A stretch of DNA of 64,000 nt from Amblyomma americanum (GCF_052857255.1 NC_135507.1:79528850-79592849); one strand, 5' to 3'. Positions 20,938-31,756 are shown, counted from the first letter of the stretch. Notes: a model not told the origin generated them from the letters alone. Program-made: numbers and translations.

Positions 20938-21600
20938 CTCATGAGGCTGAATACTAACAAGTGTAAGGTCATGTGTATTTCGCACCGGTCTGCTAACGAA
21001 AATCTTATTCCCTACAATATTTCAGGTTCTCTCCTTGAGCAAGTTACCACATATATATATTTAGGGGTTCATATAATTGCTAACCTTTCATGGCAGGCAC
21101 ATGTTGATCATATTGTTAACAATGCTAACCGCATGCTTGGCTACTTGCGTCGTAATTTTTCCATGGCTCCATCTTCTTTAAAACTGCTACTCTATAAAAC
21201 CTTAGTTAGATCGAAATTAGAATATGCGTGCTCTGTGTGGGACCCGGGACTTGAAACTCTTACTAATCAGTTAGAGTCAGTACAGAATCGTAGCGCCCGA
21301 TTTATTTTGTCTAATTTTTCCCGCACTGCTAGTGTAACTACAATGAAAAATACTTTAAACCTTCCTAGCCTTTCCCTTCGTAGAAAACTCGCGCGAATAC
21401 TAACTTTTCACAAGATTTACTACCACAATCATCAGCTAAAACGGGATCTTCTATTTGAACCATCGTTCATATCACCTCGCACGGATCATCGCCACAAGGT
21501 ACGCATTCCATCTGCCGAAGCAATGCATATTTTAACTCGTTTATACCCAAGACGGCGAGCGATTGGAACCACCTGCCCACCTTGGTTGCCGATTGATTGT
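20938..21600 (+). pseudogene. CR1-like LINE, C-terminal RT part
   Basis: The frame encodes the thumb and C-terminal region of a CR1/L2-like RT: LNTNKCKVM, YLGVHI, NLSWQAHVDHIVNNANRMLGYL, YKTLVRSKLEYACSVWDP and SVQNRSARFI. Near 21540 the frame shifts, and another frame gives the expected FIPKTASDWNHLP ending. The element is then cut by an I-group LINE and resumes at about 26797. It is 5'-truncated right at the D1 junction. Confidence 0.85.
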
Positions 21601-21642
21601 AAAACATTTTATTCGCCGGGAAGAGCTTGGCAAGAGGTCGCG

Positions 21643-23388
21643 TTAAGTGGTCGAGAGTACATAGCCCTCGACGACTTTGTCAGCCCACTCCACCGCCAAA
21701 ACTTGCATTCTGGGGTCAGAGCTAGCCAGCACGGTCTCCCACCGCCCGAGAGAAGGAGCTGTAACTAGATCACCCGGAGGTGGCTCTATTTTGCAGTCCC
21801 ACAGGATGTGATCGTAGGTAGCACGTTGGCCACAGTGTTTGCAGTTTGGGTTGTAAAGATCTGGATAAATGTGCGCGAGGAGTGATGGGGTGCGTATCGA
21901 TCTCGTCTGTAGACGACGCCACGTAACCTCTTGTTCTTTAGTAAGTCTTTTGTCTGGAGGGGGGAAAATTCTCCTCTCTAGTTTAAAATGATTGGTGAGA
22001 TCATGATATGTGATCATTGAGTCCTTCGTGAAATTCAGGGAGCCAGACTCATCCACTGCCCGGTCGACGAAACCTCGGGCTTTATTGTGGGCTGCCTCGT
22101 TCCCCGGATTCCCCGAATGGGCTGGGACCCATATCAATTCGGAATAATTTGGTGAGAATTTGGTTGCGTTAAGGATTCTAAGGGAGGTGTTATGTATTCC
22201 TAACCTCATAAGCCTTTCGGTTGAGGCATTTAGTGGGAGTCCTAACGCAGCCTTATAGGCCTGCCGTATCATGCTATCCAATTTGTCCTTTTCTGCTTTC
22301 GAAAATTTCAGATAAGGGGCGGCATAGAGTATTCTGCTCAGCGCAAAGGCCTGCACTAGGCGGCATAAATCTCTTTCCCTCACCCCTTGTCTGCGGTTAG
22401 CTATGCGGCGGAGTAATCGCGCCGTCGCTTCTACCGTGCGTTTTAGCTTAGTGAGTGCGTCAGTATTTTTTCCATTTGTTTGTAAATACAACCCCAGTAT
22501 TCTCATGGTCTGTACCTCTTTGACAGATCGTCCATTAACATAGACGTTTATTTGCGGGGGGGATGTCGTGGTACGCCTACCTCTTTGTTTACGACGGATC
22601 ACGAAGAGTTCAGATTTTTGCTCAGAACAAGTGAGGCCGGAATCCCATGCGCATGCCTCGATGATGTCCACTGCTGCTTGGAGTGTGTCTTCTATGTAGC
22701 CTTCGCATCCTTTGGTTACCCAAAGTGTGATGTCATCTGCATAGAACGTGTGATGTAGGTCTGGTATTTGTGCCAGTTTGGGGGGAATTTTGATGAGGGA
22801 GAGGTTAAAAAGGAAAGGGGACAAGACGGAGCCCTGTGGCGTTCCTTTACTTCCTAGTTTGATTGGGGCAGACTCTATTGTTCCGACCGTTATCACTGCT
22901 GTTCTGTTAGTGAGGAAGGATCGGATGTAGTTGTACGTCCTTTCTCCGGGGTTGATTTCTGACAAGTTTGTCAAGATGGCTTTGTGGGTGACGCTGTCGA
23001 AAGCTTTAACAAGGTCTAAACCCAATATTGCTTTCGTTCCTGTTCCCTCGTCAGCTTCAATTATGTCCTTGTTAAGCTGCAAGAGAATGTCCTGGGCAGA
23101 TAGTTGGGCCCTGAATCCTAACATTGTTTCAGGTAGGAGGTTCATGTCCTCCGCATAGTTTTGGAGCCTATTGAGGATGACATGCTCCATGAGTTTGCCT
23201 AGGCATGATGTTAATGAAATTGGGCGTAGATTCTCAGTGCTGAGTTTCTTACCCGCTTTAGGAATAAAAGTGATTTTCGCGTGTTTCCACTCTGGTGGTA
23301 TGTTGCCTGCATGCCAGTATTTGTTCATAAGGTCTGTAACCGCCGCGATCGACGTTACGTCTAAGTTCCTGAGAGTCTTATTTGTTAC
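21643..23388 (-). pseudogene. I-group LINE ORF2: RT with truncated RNase H
   Basis: A 580-codon frame. RT motifs are present and intact: FIPKAGKKL, LRPISLTSCLGKLMEHV, FGFRAQLSAQDILLQL, LGLDLVKAFDSVTH, GTPQGSVLSPFLF and TFYADDITLW. After the thumb (ERLMRLGIHNTSLRILNATKF) the frame goes straight to LIWVPAHSGNPGNEAAHNKARG, the end of RNase H. The DAS, glutamate and TDS blocks are missing, so an in-frame deletion has removed most of RNase H. The terminal knuckle is CKHCGQRATYDHILWDC. Confidence 0.88.
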
Positions 23389-24719
23389 TTTGGTCCTGCC
23401 GCAGATGTTGTCCGCAGTTTTCCAATTGCGTACCAGACCTCTGCGTCTGTGATGCCTGCGTCTAAATTTGTATTAGGAGTCCCCCGGTAGTCTGGTTGTG
23501 TGGTACTATCATCCGTGTTTAGATAACGTTCTGCTAGCTCTTTGATTAGGTCTTCAGTTGTACCCTCATATTTATGTATGAGTCTGTACAGTTGACTTTG
23601 TTGCACGGGACGTGTTTGTGCTGGATCGAGCAGGTGTCTTAGAAGATGCCATGTCTTCTTATTTCCGAGCTGTCCATTGACGCTTTCACATATTTGGTTC
23701 CATTGTTGTGTTTGGAGAGTAAGTGTATGTTCCTCGATTCGCCTCTCGATTTCAGCGATTTTTTTGCGTAGTCGCTTGTTGTGTTTTTGCTGCTTCCAGC
23801 GTTTTTGGAGGCCTTTTTGTGCCTCCCACAGGTGTAACAGTTTTGAGTCTGCAATCTGCTCCTCCTTCTCAACTGGCACCACAACGCTAGTGGAGCTGAC
23901 ATCCTCATTCAGGGAGATAACCCAGTCGCTAAGGTTAGAGATCTCCTTTGGAGCTGTTTTGTCGCGAAGTTGCCTGAACTTGTCCCAATCCGTGGTTCGT
24001 AATTCTTTTGCTTTGTTTTTAAGTTTTGTCGTGGGGAAGGTGATGCTAAGGATGAAGTGATCACTACCAAGGTTTTGCCCGGTGTTGACCCACTTTGCGT
24101 CCTTGACGTTTTTAGAGAGGGATAAGTCTGGAGATGTGTCTACACATACACTGTTACCCATGCGTGTGTGGTCGCTCGGGTTGTTTAGCGTTGTGAGCCC
24201 TAGTGACTGTATGATTTGCCAGAGCAGGTTCCCTTTCGGAGTTGCTTTGGCATATCCCCATGCTGGGTGTTGAGCGTTGAAGTCTCCCACAATTAATAGT
24301 TGAGCCCTAGAAGCCAGCTTTACTGTGTTTATCAACAAGTGTGGGAGTCCATTGCCTTTGTTTCTGGGAGGGTTGTATACATTAAGGATGAAGAGATTTG
24401 AGCCTCCTTTTTGCCTTGGTACTATTTCAAGTAGGGTGTAATCTTCTTCCGAATCATTTATAAAATGTTGAATTGCGGTGATATTTCTATGCACCAGAGT
24501 GGCTGTGAAGGAGCCGGCTGCGTTACTAGTATCATAATGAGGTGGCAGATATGCTTTATAGCCTGGCAGTGTAGCCCTGCCGCTAGCTTCTTGCAATGCA
24601 ATCACGTCTGGGGTTGGAACAGACGGTGCTTGTTGGATGTGGAGCTGCAAGTGGGCCCGCTTGCGGCGGAAGCCTCTGCAGTTCCATTGCCAAATTTCAA
24701 ATTTTTGGCGTGGTGCCAT
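23385..24719 (-). pseudogene. I-group LINE ORF2: APE endonuclease
   Basis: Frame of 444 codons with every expected endonuclease motif: IWQWNCRGFRRKR, VIALQEASG (catalytic Glu), LNVYNPPRNKG, LLIVGDFNAQHPAWG and LGSDHFILS. The linker ends at AAGPK followed by a stop, exactly where RTs carry GPDG. A small loss of bases near 23388 therefore severed the polyprotein. The ATG overlaps the end of ORF1 by 23 bases, which suggests coupled translation in the intact ancestor. Confidence 0.88.
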
Positions 24720-26508
24720 GTTGGGTTATAGATGGTTGTGGCGTCGTGGACAGATCCAAGGTGGGGGGTAGGCGGGCCTCGATAGTTGTAAGCCTATCCA
24801 TTATTTGCTGCATGCAGGTGGCTATTTGGGATACCTGTCCCTCTAGTGTTGCAAAGCGAATATCTATCTCTGCAAATTTGGTAGTAACGAGGCCTTGGAA
24901 GGTTGCTTGTTCTGTTGATATAGCGCTAGTTTTCTCTGACAGATTATTGATGTCTGCCCTGAGTTTGGTAGGCGCTTTCGACGGCTGCGGGGTGTCGGCT
25001 TCCGAAGCCTCGGCCTTTCTTTTGGATTCCTCGCCTTCTTTTGTAGGATGCGGTCTTTTAGTTGCTATTCTGGCGTGTGTGTCCGTCGCGTTATGGGCTG
25101 AAGACTGGGACGCGTTGGAGGGAGTGTGGCAAATAGCGTCTGTTTCCATCGCATTATTGGTCGAATCCTGGGACGCGGTGGGTGGCATTCTAGCCGCAGT
25201 GGCATTCTGTACCTGATGCGCTTGTAACAGGCGTTTAATGTCAGCCAACTCTTTTTTAAGGCTGGCAATTTCTCTGTCTCGGGATTGTAGTTGGATCTGA
25301 AACTCCTTCTCCCGAGCGTCAATAGATTGGGAGGCCTCTGCTGGCCAGCTCACCTTTTTATTGGAGCGGCTATCGCTGCGTCCGCGGCTTGAGCTTCTCT
25401 TGTCGTTCCCTGCAGGCTTCCCCAGGGGCGGGAAGGAGCTGGAGTTGTTCCGGCTGTGGCTTCCTCCTTTTCCGGTAGCACCGTGTTCCTTCTTCCTGGG
25501 CGTAGACTGGTGTCCGTGTAGTGATGAGTCGTTGTCCCCTTGCTTGGGTGTCTGGTTGCCATGGGGCGTTCCTTGTTTGTTCTTGTTGATCAGCCGGAAT
25601 TTGCAGTTCCGGCTGCCTGTGTTGTGGCCCCCGTTGCAGACGATGCATACGGGTTGGCAGGTTGGCTGTTCTCCCTCAGGTGGAGGCGAGTGATTTTCTC
25701 CGCAGCGGCGGCAAAGGTTCGTTGTAGGTTTGTAGCAGACATCGGCCCGGTGTCCTACTCTCCTGCAGTTGTAGCATACCTCATGTTGCTCCCTGAAGGG
25801 GTGGACCCGAAAGACGCCGCACTGATAGATTACTTGGCTGGGTAGCTTCTTTCCAAAAAAGGTTATTTGTATTGTTCTGGATTTCCCGATCCTTCGGGCA
25901 TCCACAACTTCTATTCCTTCGTTTCGGTTTCCGAAGCCTTGGCGAACCGCTTCGGGCGAGTCTCCCGCGTAGGCGTTGTAAATGACCCCTTTTACCGAGT
26001 CTTCGGGCGCCGCCACGTACGACGTTACGTTGTAGGTTTGACCTTGGAGGTTCAGTTTTTCAATATTGGCGTATGCAGTCGCCCGTTGACGATCGGGCGT
26101 GCATAGCGTAAAGGTGTTGTTGGCCGTATTGACTCTGATAATGTCTTCATTCTTCACCGTATCATACGGCAGCCTGGCCACCTCGCAGGCGCAGAAGAGT
26201 AGTAGTCCGGGCGCAAAGTCCCTCAGATTCCAACCTTGTGGTCGGCAGACGATTTTGTAGTCGTCGGTCGGTAAGCGCGGGAGAAGGGCTTTCTTGCTGA
26301 GTGCAAGTAGCTTCTTCCCGTTCTTTCGCGATGGAAAATTGGAATTAGACTTGCCTTGGCCGTGCCCCAGCGCAGTGTCGTCGTCGGTTGATGCGGGCCC
26401 TTTATTCTTCAGGCCTCGTTGTCGGTCGCGGTAACGAAGAATGGTTTCCCATTTTCCGGCCTCGAGCTCCGACGGTGATATTTTCTTGCCTTCCACGGCG
26501 TACTCCAT
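24697..26508 (-). CDS. I-group LINE ORF1, gag-like nucleic-acid-binding protein
   Basis: About 603 residues if started at the methionine at 26508 (MEYAVEGKK). An upstream in-frame methionine at 26649 lies in the 5'UTR-like part. A globular N-terminal half is followed by three cysteine clusters: CYNCRRVGHRADVC (classic CCHC), CRRCGENH...C and CIVCNGGHNTGSRNC. A basic Ser/Lys-rich stretch follows, then two leucine-heptad coiled coils. It would coat the element RNA. The frame is open throughout, so this ORF may still be translatable. Confidence 0.85.
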   Translation of the reverse strand: MEYAVEGKKISPSELEAGKWETILRYRDRQRGLKNKGPASTDDDTALGHGQGKSNSNFPSRKNGKKLLALSKKALLPRLPTDDYKIVCRPQGWNLRDFAPGLLLFCACEVARLPYDTVKNEDIIRVNTANNTFTLCTPDRQRATAYANIEKLNLQGQTYNVTSYVAAPEDSVKGVIYNAYAGDSPEAVRQGFGNRNEGIEVVDARRIGKSRTIQITFFGKKLPSQVIYQCGVFRVHPFREQHEVCYNCRRVGHRADVCYKPTTNLCRRCGENHSPPPEGEQPTCQPVCIVCNGGHNTGSRNCKFRLINKNKQGTPHGNQTPKQGDNDSSLHGHQSTPRKKEHGATGKGGSHSRNNSSSFPPLGKPAGNDKRSSSRGRSDSRSNKKVSWPAEASQSIDAREKEFQIQLQSRDREIASLKKELADIKRLLQAHQVQNATAARMPPTASQDSTNNAMETDAICHTPSNASQSSAHNATDTHARIATKRPHPTKEGEESKRKAEASEADTPQPSKAPTKLRADINNLSEKTSAISTEQATFQGLVTTKFAEIDIRFATLEGQVSQIATCMQQIMDRLTTIEARLPPTLDLSTTPQPSITQHGTTPKI

Positions 26509-26764
26509 CTGTGCGGGTCCCTGGGCGCTCAGTTCCCGGCGGAGAGGTGACGAGCTAGGTCGAGCTCGATGGCTAGGCCGGCAGTCAGCCGGCAATATGC
26601 CTAGGTGTCCGTAGATTGGCAAAATCCGGCTGCAGCAGGCACTGGACAATGGCCCGGATGTCGTCCAAAATATTCGAGCCCGAAGGCTGACTCTTTCTGC
26701 CGAAAAGTGGCTTCGAGGCGGGAGCCCATGCGAGACACGTCAGCACAGCTCCGTCCTCCTTCTG

Positions 26765-26795
26765 TTCCTTCCTTCCTTCCTTCCTTCCTTCCTTC
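26765..26795. repeat. (TTCC)n microsatellite
   Basis: Seven or so TTCC units at the 5' edge of the I-group LINE. They may be part of its 5'UTR or have expanded at the junction. Confidence 0.85.
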
Positions 26796-26796
26796 T

Positions 26797-27237
26797 CTTC
26801 CGACATTTCTGACACCTGTTTATTCAAAAATGCCGCGGAAAACTATGTGTTTGACTAGGCTGTTTTCTTACGTAATCTGATTTGTATTTTGTTCAAGCTT
26901 ACGTTTTTTCATTCCTTGCTGTATTACATTTTGGGTGTAAAAAACAGCGCGAAAGGGACGGAAGGCAAAGAAAAAGGAAACCACACGGACACAGCGCTCG
27001 TCCGTGTGGTTTCCTTTTTCTTTGTCTTCCGTCCCTTTCGCGCTGTTTTTTCCACCCAAAATGAACGCATACCAACTCGCCCAACTTTCCATTCTACTTG
27101 CTGTATTACATTACATTTTCCATTTACTTTTTGTTTTCATTTTGCTGCATTGTTTTTACTTTTTTATCCACTCCCTTCTGTAACGCCCCACTGGCGCCCT
27201 GAAGGTATTGTAATAAATAATAAATAAATAAATAATG
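26797..27237 (+). mobile_element. CR1-like LINE, end of ORF2 and 3'UTR
   Basis: The frame ISDTCLFKNAAENYVFD and its stop fit the last residues of a CR1-like ORF2 and continue the fragment at 20938-21600. The 3'UTR ends in gccccactggcgccctgaag followed by (AATA)n, a common end for CR1-type elements. The sequence then returns to D1 DNA. A PLE hairpin interrupts the UTR. Confidence 0.75.
26931..27096. mobile_element. Palindromic Penelope-type terminal fragment with 16-bp TSD
   Basis: Two arms of 58 bp (26933-26990 and 27000-27057) are reverse complements with two mismatches around a 9-base loop. They are followed by accaactcgcccaactttcc, a string close to that beside the PLE terminus near 50.88 kb. 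The 16-bp string cttgctgtattacatt flanks it at 26915-26930 and 27097-27112. This looks like an extremely 5'-truncated PLE insertion that kept only its inverted terminal repeats. Confidence 0.8.
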
Positions 27238-27960
27238 TTGCCAATAGCCTAGAGTTCTAAGCCAATGTTTTTATTTTCTCCTTAACTAGTCCTTTTGCTT
27301 TGTTTAATTCATTACTTTTTAAGTATTCGCTGCATACCCCAAGTATGATACGCAAAGTTGAAGAGAACCTTCAGAAACCTAAAAAAATTGGTTCCTACAC
27401 GACATGTCTCACCTGCTCCTTTTTTCCGACTTCCAAAGAAAGCCCGTCAATTTGAAAAATGCCACGTGACAGGGCGCTTTGCTCAGTTACTGTGCTGCTC
27501 TCAAGCGTGCGATGAATGAACAAGGTCGGCTGCAGCGCGACGGTTGCCCGCGGCAGGATGCTATACCTGATGGAGGTATCTGCGCATACGGCTCTTATCG
27601 CATGACGCCGAAAATGCATGATGCTGGCCGAACGTCGCCGAAGCGCCAAGCGTCCAAGGCTGCGAAAAAGAAAGAAAACAACATATTGATTCTGTTTCAA
27701 GGAAGCAAAGGCCGAAGCACGTGAGAACGATAGAAGGCGATGAAGGCTGCAACAATTTTTCCTTTGTATAAAAATTACCGTGTATTAGTTTTCGAGTTGA
27801 ACGAGTATACAACTTTACGTTAGCTTTCGAATAACAGCGGATAAATCTCACGGGGAAAAATCTCAGAGTAATGGTAAAAAAAAACTTGGCTCTATCCACG
27901 CACGTTTACGAATGTCTTCTTCAGACGACGAATCTTTTTCGCACTGGCGCCAACCGCTAT
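27238..27960. repeat. Segment D1, right part
   Basis: Its first 250 bp match D2 at 60130-60370 (shared blocks around ttttgctttgtttaattcat and cacgtgacagggcgc). The remainder to 27960 has no recognised partner. Short frames on both strands have no known motif. Confidence 0.7.
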
Positions 27961-28330
27961 CCAGGCATCCACGTAGAATACGCCGGGTTTCGATCCATAG
28001 TGGCGGGACCGGGTTTCCGCGCCCGCGCCATGCGCCGGCCATTATGGTCCTCACAGTTCATGTTCGCGGGAAGATGGCACACAGGGAGGGCGCATCTTCA
28101 CTGGGATGGAACATGTACGCGCTCTACCATGATAGGGGTGTAATGTATGTGTAGTCGGGCAAGGAGGCGGCGACCCGACGATGTCTTCGAGAGACGTGTA
28201 TACTGGCTGGTCAAGTGGACTTCCCGGAGCTCCCGAAATGTGTTCATGCACAGCGCCTGGAGGCGCTGGTGGAGGTGTTTGCGGGGAGGACCAGAGCCCA
28301 CTTAATAATTTTTCAGAGGATCACTACGAG
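27961..28330 (-). pseudogene. I-group LINE fragment (thumb/RNase H junction)
   Basis: Minus-strand relic with MNTFRELREVHLTSQYTRLSKT and RLLARLHIHYT, closely matching the block in the element at 16119-17450. It then degenerates. Same family, no tail seen. Confidence 0.7.
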
Positions 28331-28616
28331 TGGAGGTACGGAGTCAAATATAGTATTGGACTGGTTACAAATGCATGCCTCAGTCGCAAGGCGTCCTTGC
28401 ATCGTAACCCCCGCGCTTGTAAGAAACCCGGCGGACCATGCGTCCTGACTAGTCCCCGCATTATGAAGTTTGGCCAAAGTCGTTTCTCATTGCCTGTGTT
28501 GATGCATAAAGAGCCCAGTACCCCGTGTAGATATTTTCAGGGATTGGACCTGCCTGAAGAGACAATGTAATTTTGGCTGGACACATTGGTGAGGGGCAGA
28601 TGTGCACAAACTCAGA

Positions 28617-28870
28617 CATTTAGGGAGAGCATTAGAGGCCGCGGCGGCAAGCATAACAGTGCGCTATGGTCGCCGCCTCCTGTATGTTGGCCTCAGTGTC
28701 TCCGAGGGCGCCTTGCGTGGCCTACAGGGTGATGTCTTGGCATAAAGAGCATGCTGCACACTGGCGACAACGGCCAGCTGTACCGGTAGGTGCACCATAG
28801 CCAGATTGATTAACAGGGGAGACAGCACCATGCCTTGTGGCGTACCCCTCGCTCCTAAATGAAAAGGACC
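28617..28870 (-). pseudogene. I-group LINE RT fragment (shared with D2)
   Basis: Contains the RT region around motif B and C in degenerate form (a Leu-Tyr-Ala remnant of YADD). It is homologous to 60412-60660, including both flanks, so it is part of the D1/D2 duplication. Mostly out of frame. Confidence 0.65.
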
Positions 28871-28940
28871 ATGTTCGTCATCCTAGATTCGAATGTAAGA
28901 TTGCTTGTCGGCCAAAACTTGCCAATGTATCGGAAAATGA

Positions 28941-29125
28941 AACTTGGTTTTTGGGGAACGGAAATGACACAGCATCTCTCTCACATATCGGTGGAGACCT
29001 GAACAGCGCCGTAAGGGAAGGGATAAAAGAGGAGTCAAAGAAGAAGAGAAGAAAGAGGTGCATTAGTGGAGGGCTCCGGACTAATTTCGACCACCTGGGA
29101 ATCTTTAACGTGTACTGATATTGCA
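28941..29125 (-). mobile_element. Ruka-type SINE, head missing (shared with D2)
   Basis: Minus-strand 3' part (ttggtttttggggaacggaa ... ccacctgggaatctttaacgtg). The D2 partner at 60735-61022 is complete. Alignment between D1 and D2 ends inside this copy. Confidence 0.75.
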
Positions 29126-29406
29126 CTGTACCTCTCACTTGCCGTAGGCATTGCAATGGCACCGTGAAGGTGGTAAAGTGGAAAAGAACTGCATGTAAGT
29201 CATACACTGCATCTACGTTGACACCAAACACAGATCATCGGAAGTGATCTTGCTGTATGTTGCCTAAGCCTACAAATCGCCGTTAAAAGGGCAAGCCCGT
29301 GAAACCCTTTCACCACGTACATCGCAGGGAGGCCATGACAACGCTCAACGCAGTGTTGCAGGATGTGACCGATGAGGACATCTTCGAATACCGGCAGTAT
29401 AAACAA
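29126..29406. other. Junction between segments D1 and A, no feature
   Basis: About 280 bp with no recognised repeat or coding motif, lying between the right edge of D1 and the outer edge of A. Confidence 0.45.
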
Positions 29407-29885
29407 CGAACACTACTGAATAAGAGTAGAAATGGAGTAAGCTGTCCTCTAGTTCACTCCATTTTATGTACTAGATGACAATTTATTTCATTCTTACACC
29501 CTCCTGTTTAGAGTGCGCAATGCGCAGAAGAATCTCGACGTCATACCCGGCTGCGCATTCCAGATGAGTAGCCCACTGACGATTGACACCACAATCGACG
29601 TCGACGTCACGCAGAATACAAGCCAGCTACACCAGGTCTGTATTTGTGCACCCATTCGGCACCGGTGGACTGAGTGAAACGTTTTCTCCGCTTCTTCAGG
29701 TCGTACAAGATAATTTCATGGACTATGTCGACAGGACTCCGAAGTTGTTCATGACGGAGTGACAAGAAACGAGGGACGTCGACCTCCAAGAGAACTGTTG
29801 GATATCGTGGGTAGAAAGCCATTTTATGAGTACTAATATAGCCATTCACTTCTATTATGCACTTTATTTCAAGGGGGAAGCTTTA
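29407..29885 (-). repeat. Repeat R5, copy 2 (outer edge of segment A)
   Basis: Minus-strand copy of R5 with an 80-codon frame (29607-29849) that includes MAFYPRYPTVLLEVDVPRFL and IILYDLKKRRKRF. Compared with the copy at 53143-53590 it lacks the adjacent Ruka: the target reads straight through at aaagtaatggg. Confidence 0.65.
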
Positions 29886-29964
29886 TAAGTCCCATTACTT
29901 CAAAGCTTGTAGTTGGAATCGCGGCACAAAAAATCGCAGAGCCATGTCGATGGCAGGAAGTTAA

Positions 29965-30475
29965 AATAGTGAACTTTAGTTACCACAGGTACCGGCAATT
30001 AGGGCAAGGCGGGTCCTATGGGGCCCCCAGGGGGGGCGCAACGTCTTGGGCCCACGGAATGAGTGCAGGTTGAGTGGTTTCGTCTGGCTGGGTGAGGAGT
30101 GAATCCCAGCTTTACACAAATGGGGCTGGCAGGAGGGCCCACAGTGCCCGGTTATTTTCGCATCACTTAGAGGATGTGCGCCTAGCTGGGTGGTGAGTTC
30201 TCCGTTGTTACAATTTTGGCATGTGCGGTCGTATTCCCCATCGGTGATTAGTGATAGCCTGGAGTGGCTAAGAATTGAGTGCGTCTGCAATCTGCGTAGC
30301 AGGGTGGCTTGCGCTTCTTCGAGGTGCGGGTGGGGAAGCGGGTAACAGCGTCTTGTTTCTTTATGAATTTTTTTGATGCCGGCAAAAGACTGCGGGGCTT
30401 CAGCGAGGGAGTCTGGATCCGTCGGGCCGGCCGCCCAGCAGGTGCCAGCATTAGACAACTTGCTGTATGACTTAG
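29965..30475 (-). pseudogene. I-group LINE 3' fragment (segment A)
   Basis: Minus-strand fragment with EEAQATLLRRLQTHSIL, a knuckle-like YDRTCQNCNNGE block and a 3'UTR matching 52556-52740 (agctgggac ... actcaac-tgca ... gtgggccca). The B partner is shorter at its 5' side. Confidence 0.65.
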
Positions 30476-30479
30476 TCGC

Positions 30480-30965
30480 GCCAGCGAGGGTTTCGTGGCC
30501 GCGCGCGCATTACTCTCTCTTCAGACTCCCTTGTCGATGGTGTGTGTGCAATGCAGTGTGATGGAACGGCGACGACATCAACGTATGCGACCTACGAGGC
30601 GACCGCGTCTACGTCAACAGGAAGACTAGGGCGCCCACGAAGGTACGCTACAGGCTCCAAGGCACGGGAGCCGAGAAATGCTGCGCGACTGCTGCAGAGA
30701 CAGGCTGCATCACAGACGATCCCCGCCACGGTACGAGCACGGAAAGCTAGTCTCAGACGGTTGAGGCGTTGAACCACGCAGGCGGGAAGCGGACATGAAG
30801 CGACAGACGAGTGCGGCCAACGTCACTGCGGAATCGTGAAGCGAAGGCAATTCGGCAACGTCGTGAAAACGATCCGGAGTTGCGATAACTTGAAGCGGAA
30901 GCAATGAGGCAGAGGCGGAACAGAAGGCTCAGGCAAAACATTTCACCCGCTGGACTATAGAGCTT
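30480..30965 (+). pseudogene. Degenerate Arg/Ala-rich repetitive coding relic
   Basis: Plus-strand frames with GRPRRYAT, REPRNAARLLQRQA, EAKAIRQRRENDPELR and EAEAMRQRR. The EAxAxRQRRxxxPEL unit repeats with shifts and stops between. This is the same kind of charged repeat as at 740-890 and may come from a transposon-borne protein. Absent from segment B. Confidence 0.35.
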
Positions 30966-31661
30966 TCTAAATCATACACGAAATCAGTCTTAGTTGTCTC
31001 TGCCGAGTTTTTCTCGCCCACCTCTTCTTTCGTTCATAAGTACGGGATCGACTCTTCTTTAATAGGACGGCGTCCCGCGAGAGTTCCTGATATTTGTTCG
31101 TTCTTGCAAAAAGCCGGTGGTACGCGGCTACAACATTTGCTGACGCGAACGGCGGCTAGTTTTGTCTAGAATGACTGGAGCCGCGTTCAGACTTCTACAT
31201 TGCTCGAGATTATGCAGTTACCTTTGGGACTCGACAGACGGTTCTTTGTCTGCTTTAAATTCACCGCGGCCGACAGAAGCAGGAATCCTGTCTTACATGG
31301 ACTGCCGAAAACATTTCTTGCTATTTTCGCCGCCTGGTTGTTCAGGTATGCGTGGCCGAAAGTCAGCACAATAAAGAGTCTTTTTAAGAACCAATTCAGC
31401 AAACGCCAACTAATGTGACAAATCCTGGACACTTGGTCCCCACCGCACTATCGGTGTAATAAGGGTGGTCTGCGCTTCCGCAAAAGCTCGAGCGAGAGTC
31501 GAACTCGCAAACTATTGGACACCTTTAGCACACCGTGTTCGCGAGACCGAACAATGGCAGTGCGCTCACGCTGATTGGTCCCGATGCGGCGGCAGGCCCG
31601 CACGCAGCTGTCCGTTACCTGGCATCATCTGACGCCGTCAAGCCGATTTCTGCATCTATAC

Positions 31662-31756
31662 CCTTCCCTTACGGCGCGGTTCAGGTGTCCAACGATATAT
31701 GAGACAGATACTGCGCCATTTCCTTTCCCCCCCCAAAACCAATTATTATTATTATT
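31662..31756 (+). mobile_element. Ruka SINE, 5'-truncated to 95 bp, segment A only
   Basis: Only the 3' terminal block and (ATT)n tail are present. The string atctatac at 31654-31661 and 31757-31764 is a perfect 8-bp TSD, so the copy inserted already truncated. The B partner near 51860 lacks it. Confidence 0.92.

Larger units (their letters stand above)
21601..26796 (-). mobile_element. I-group LINE, nearly full length, nested in the CR1-like LINE
   Basis: A 5.2-kb minus-strand element: 5'UTR with a (GGAA)n tract, ORF1 with zinc knuckles, ORF2 with APE endonuclease, RT, a remnant of RNase H, a C-terminal knuckle, then aataaaatg and a short (AATC)n tail. CR1-like coding sequence lies on both sides. 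No clear TSD is visible at the edges (ccgat against ccgac at best). It is inactivated by a small shift between endonuclease and RT and by loss of most of RNase H. Confidence 0.88.

Noticed and set aside
24596..25216. 206-codon plus-strand frame opposite the LINE ORF1
   Set aside because: Antisense shadow of the ORF1 coding strand, with no motif.
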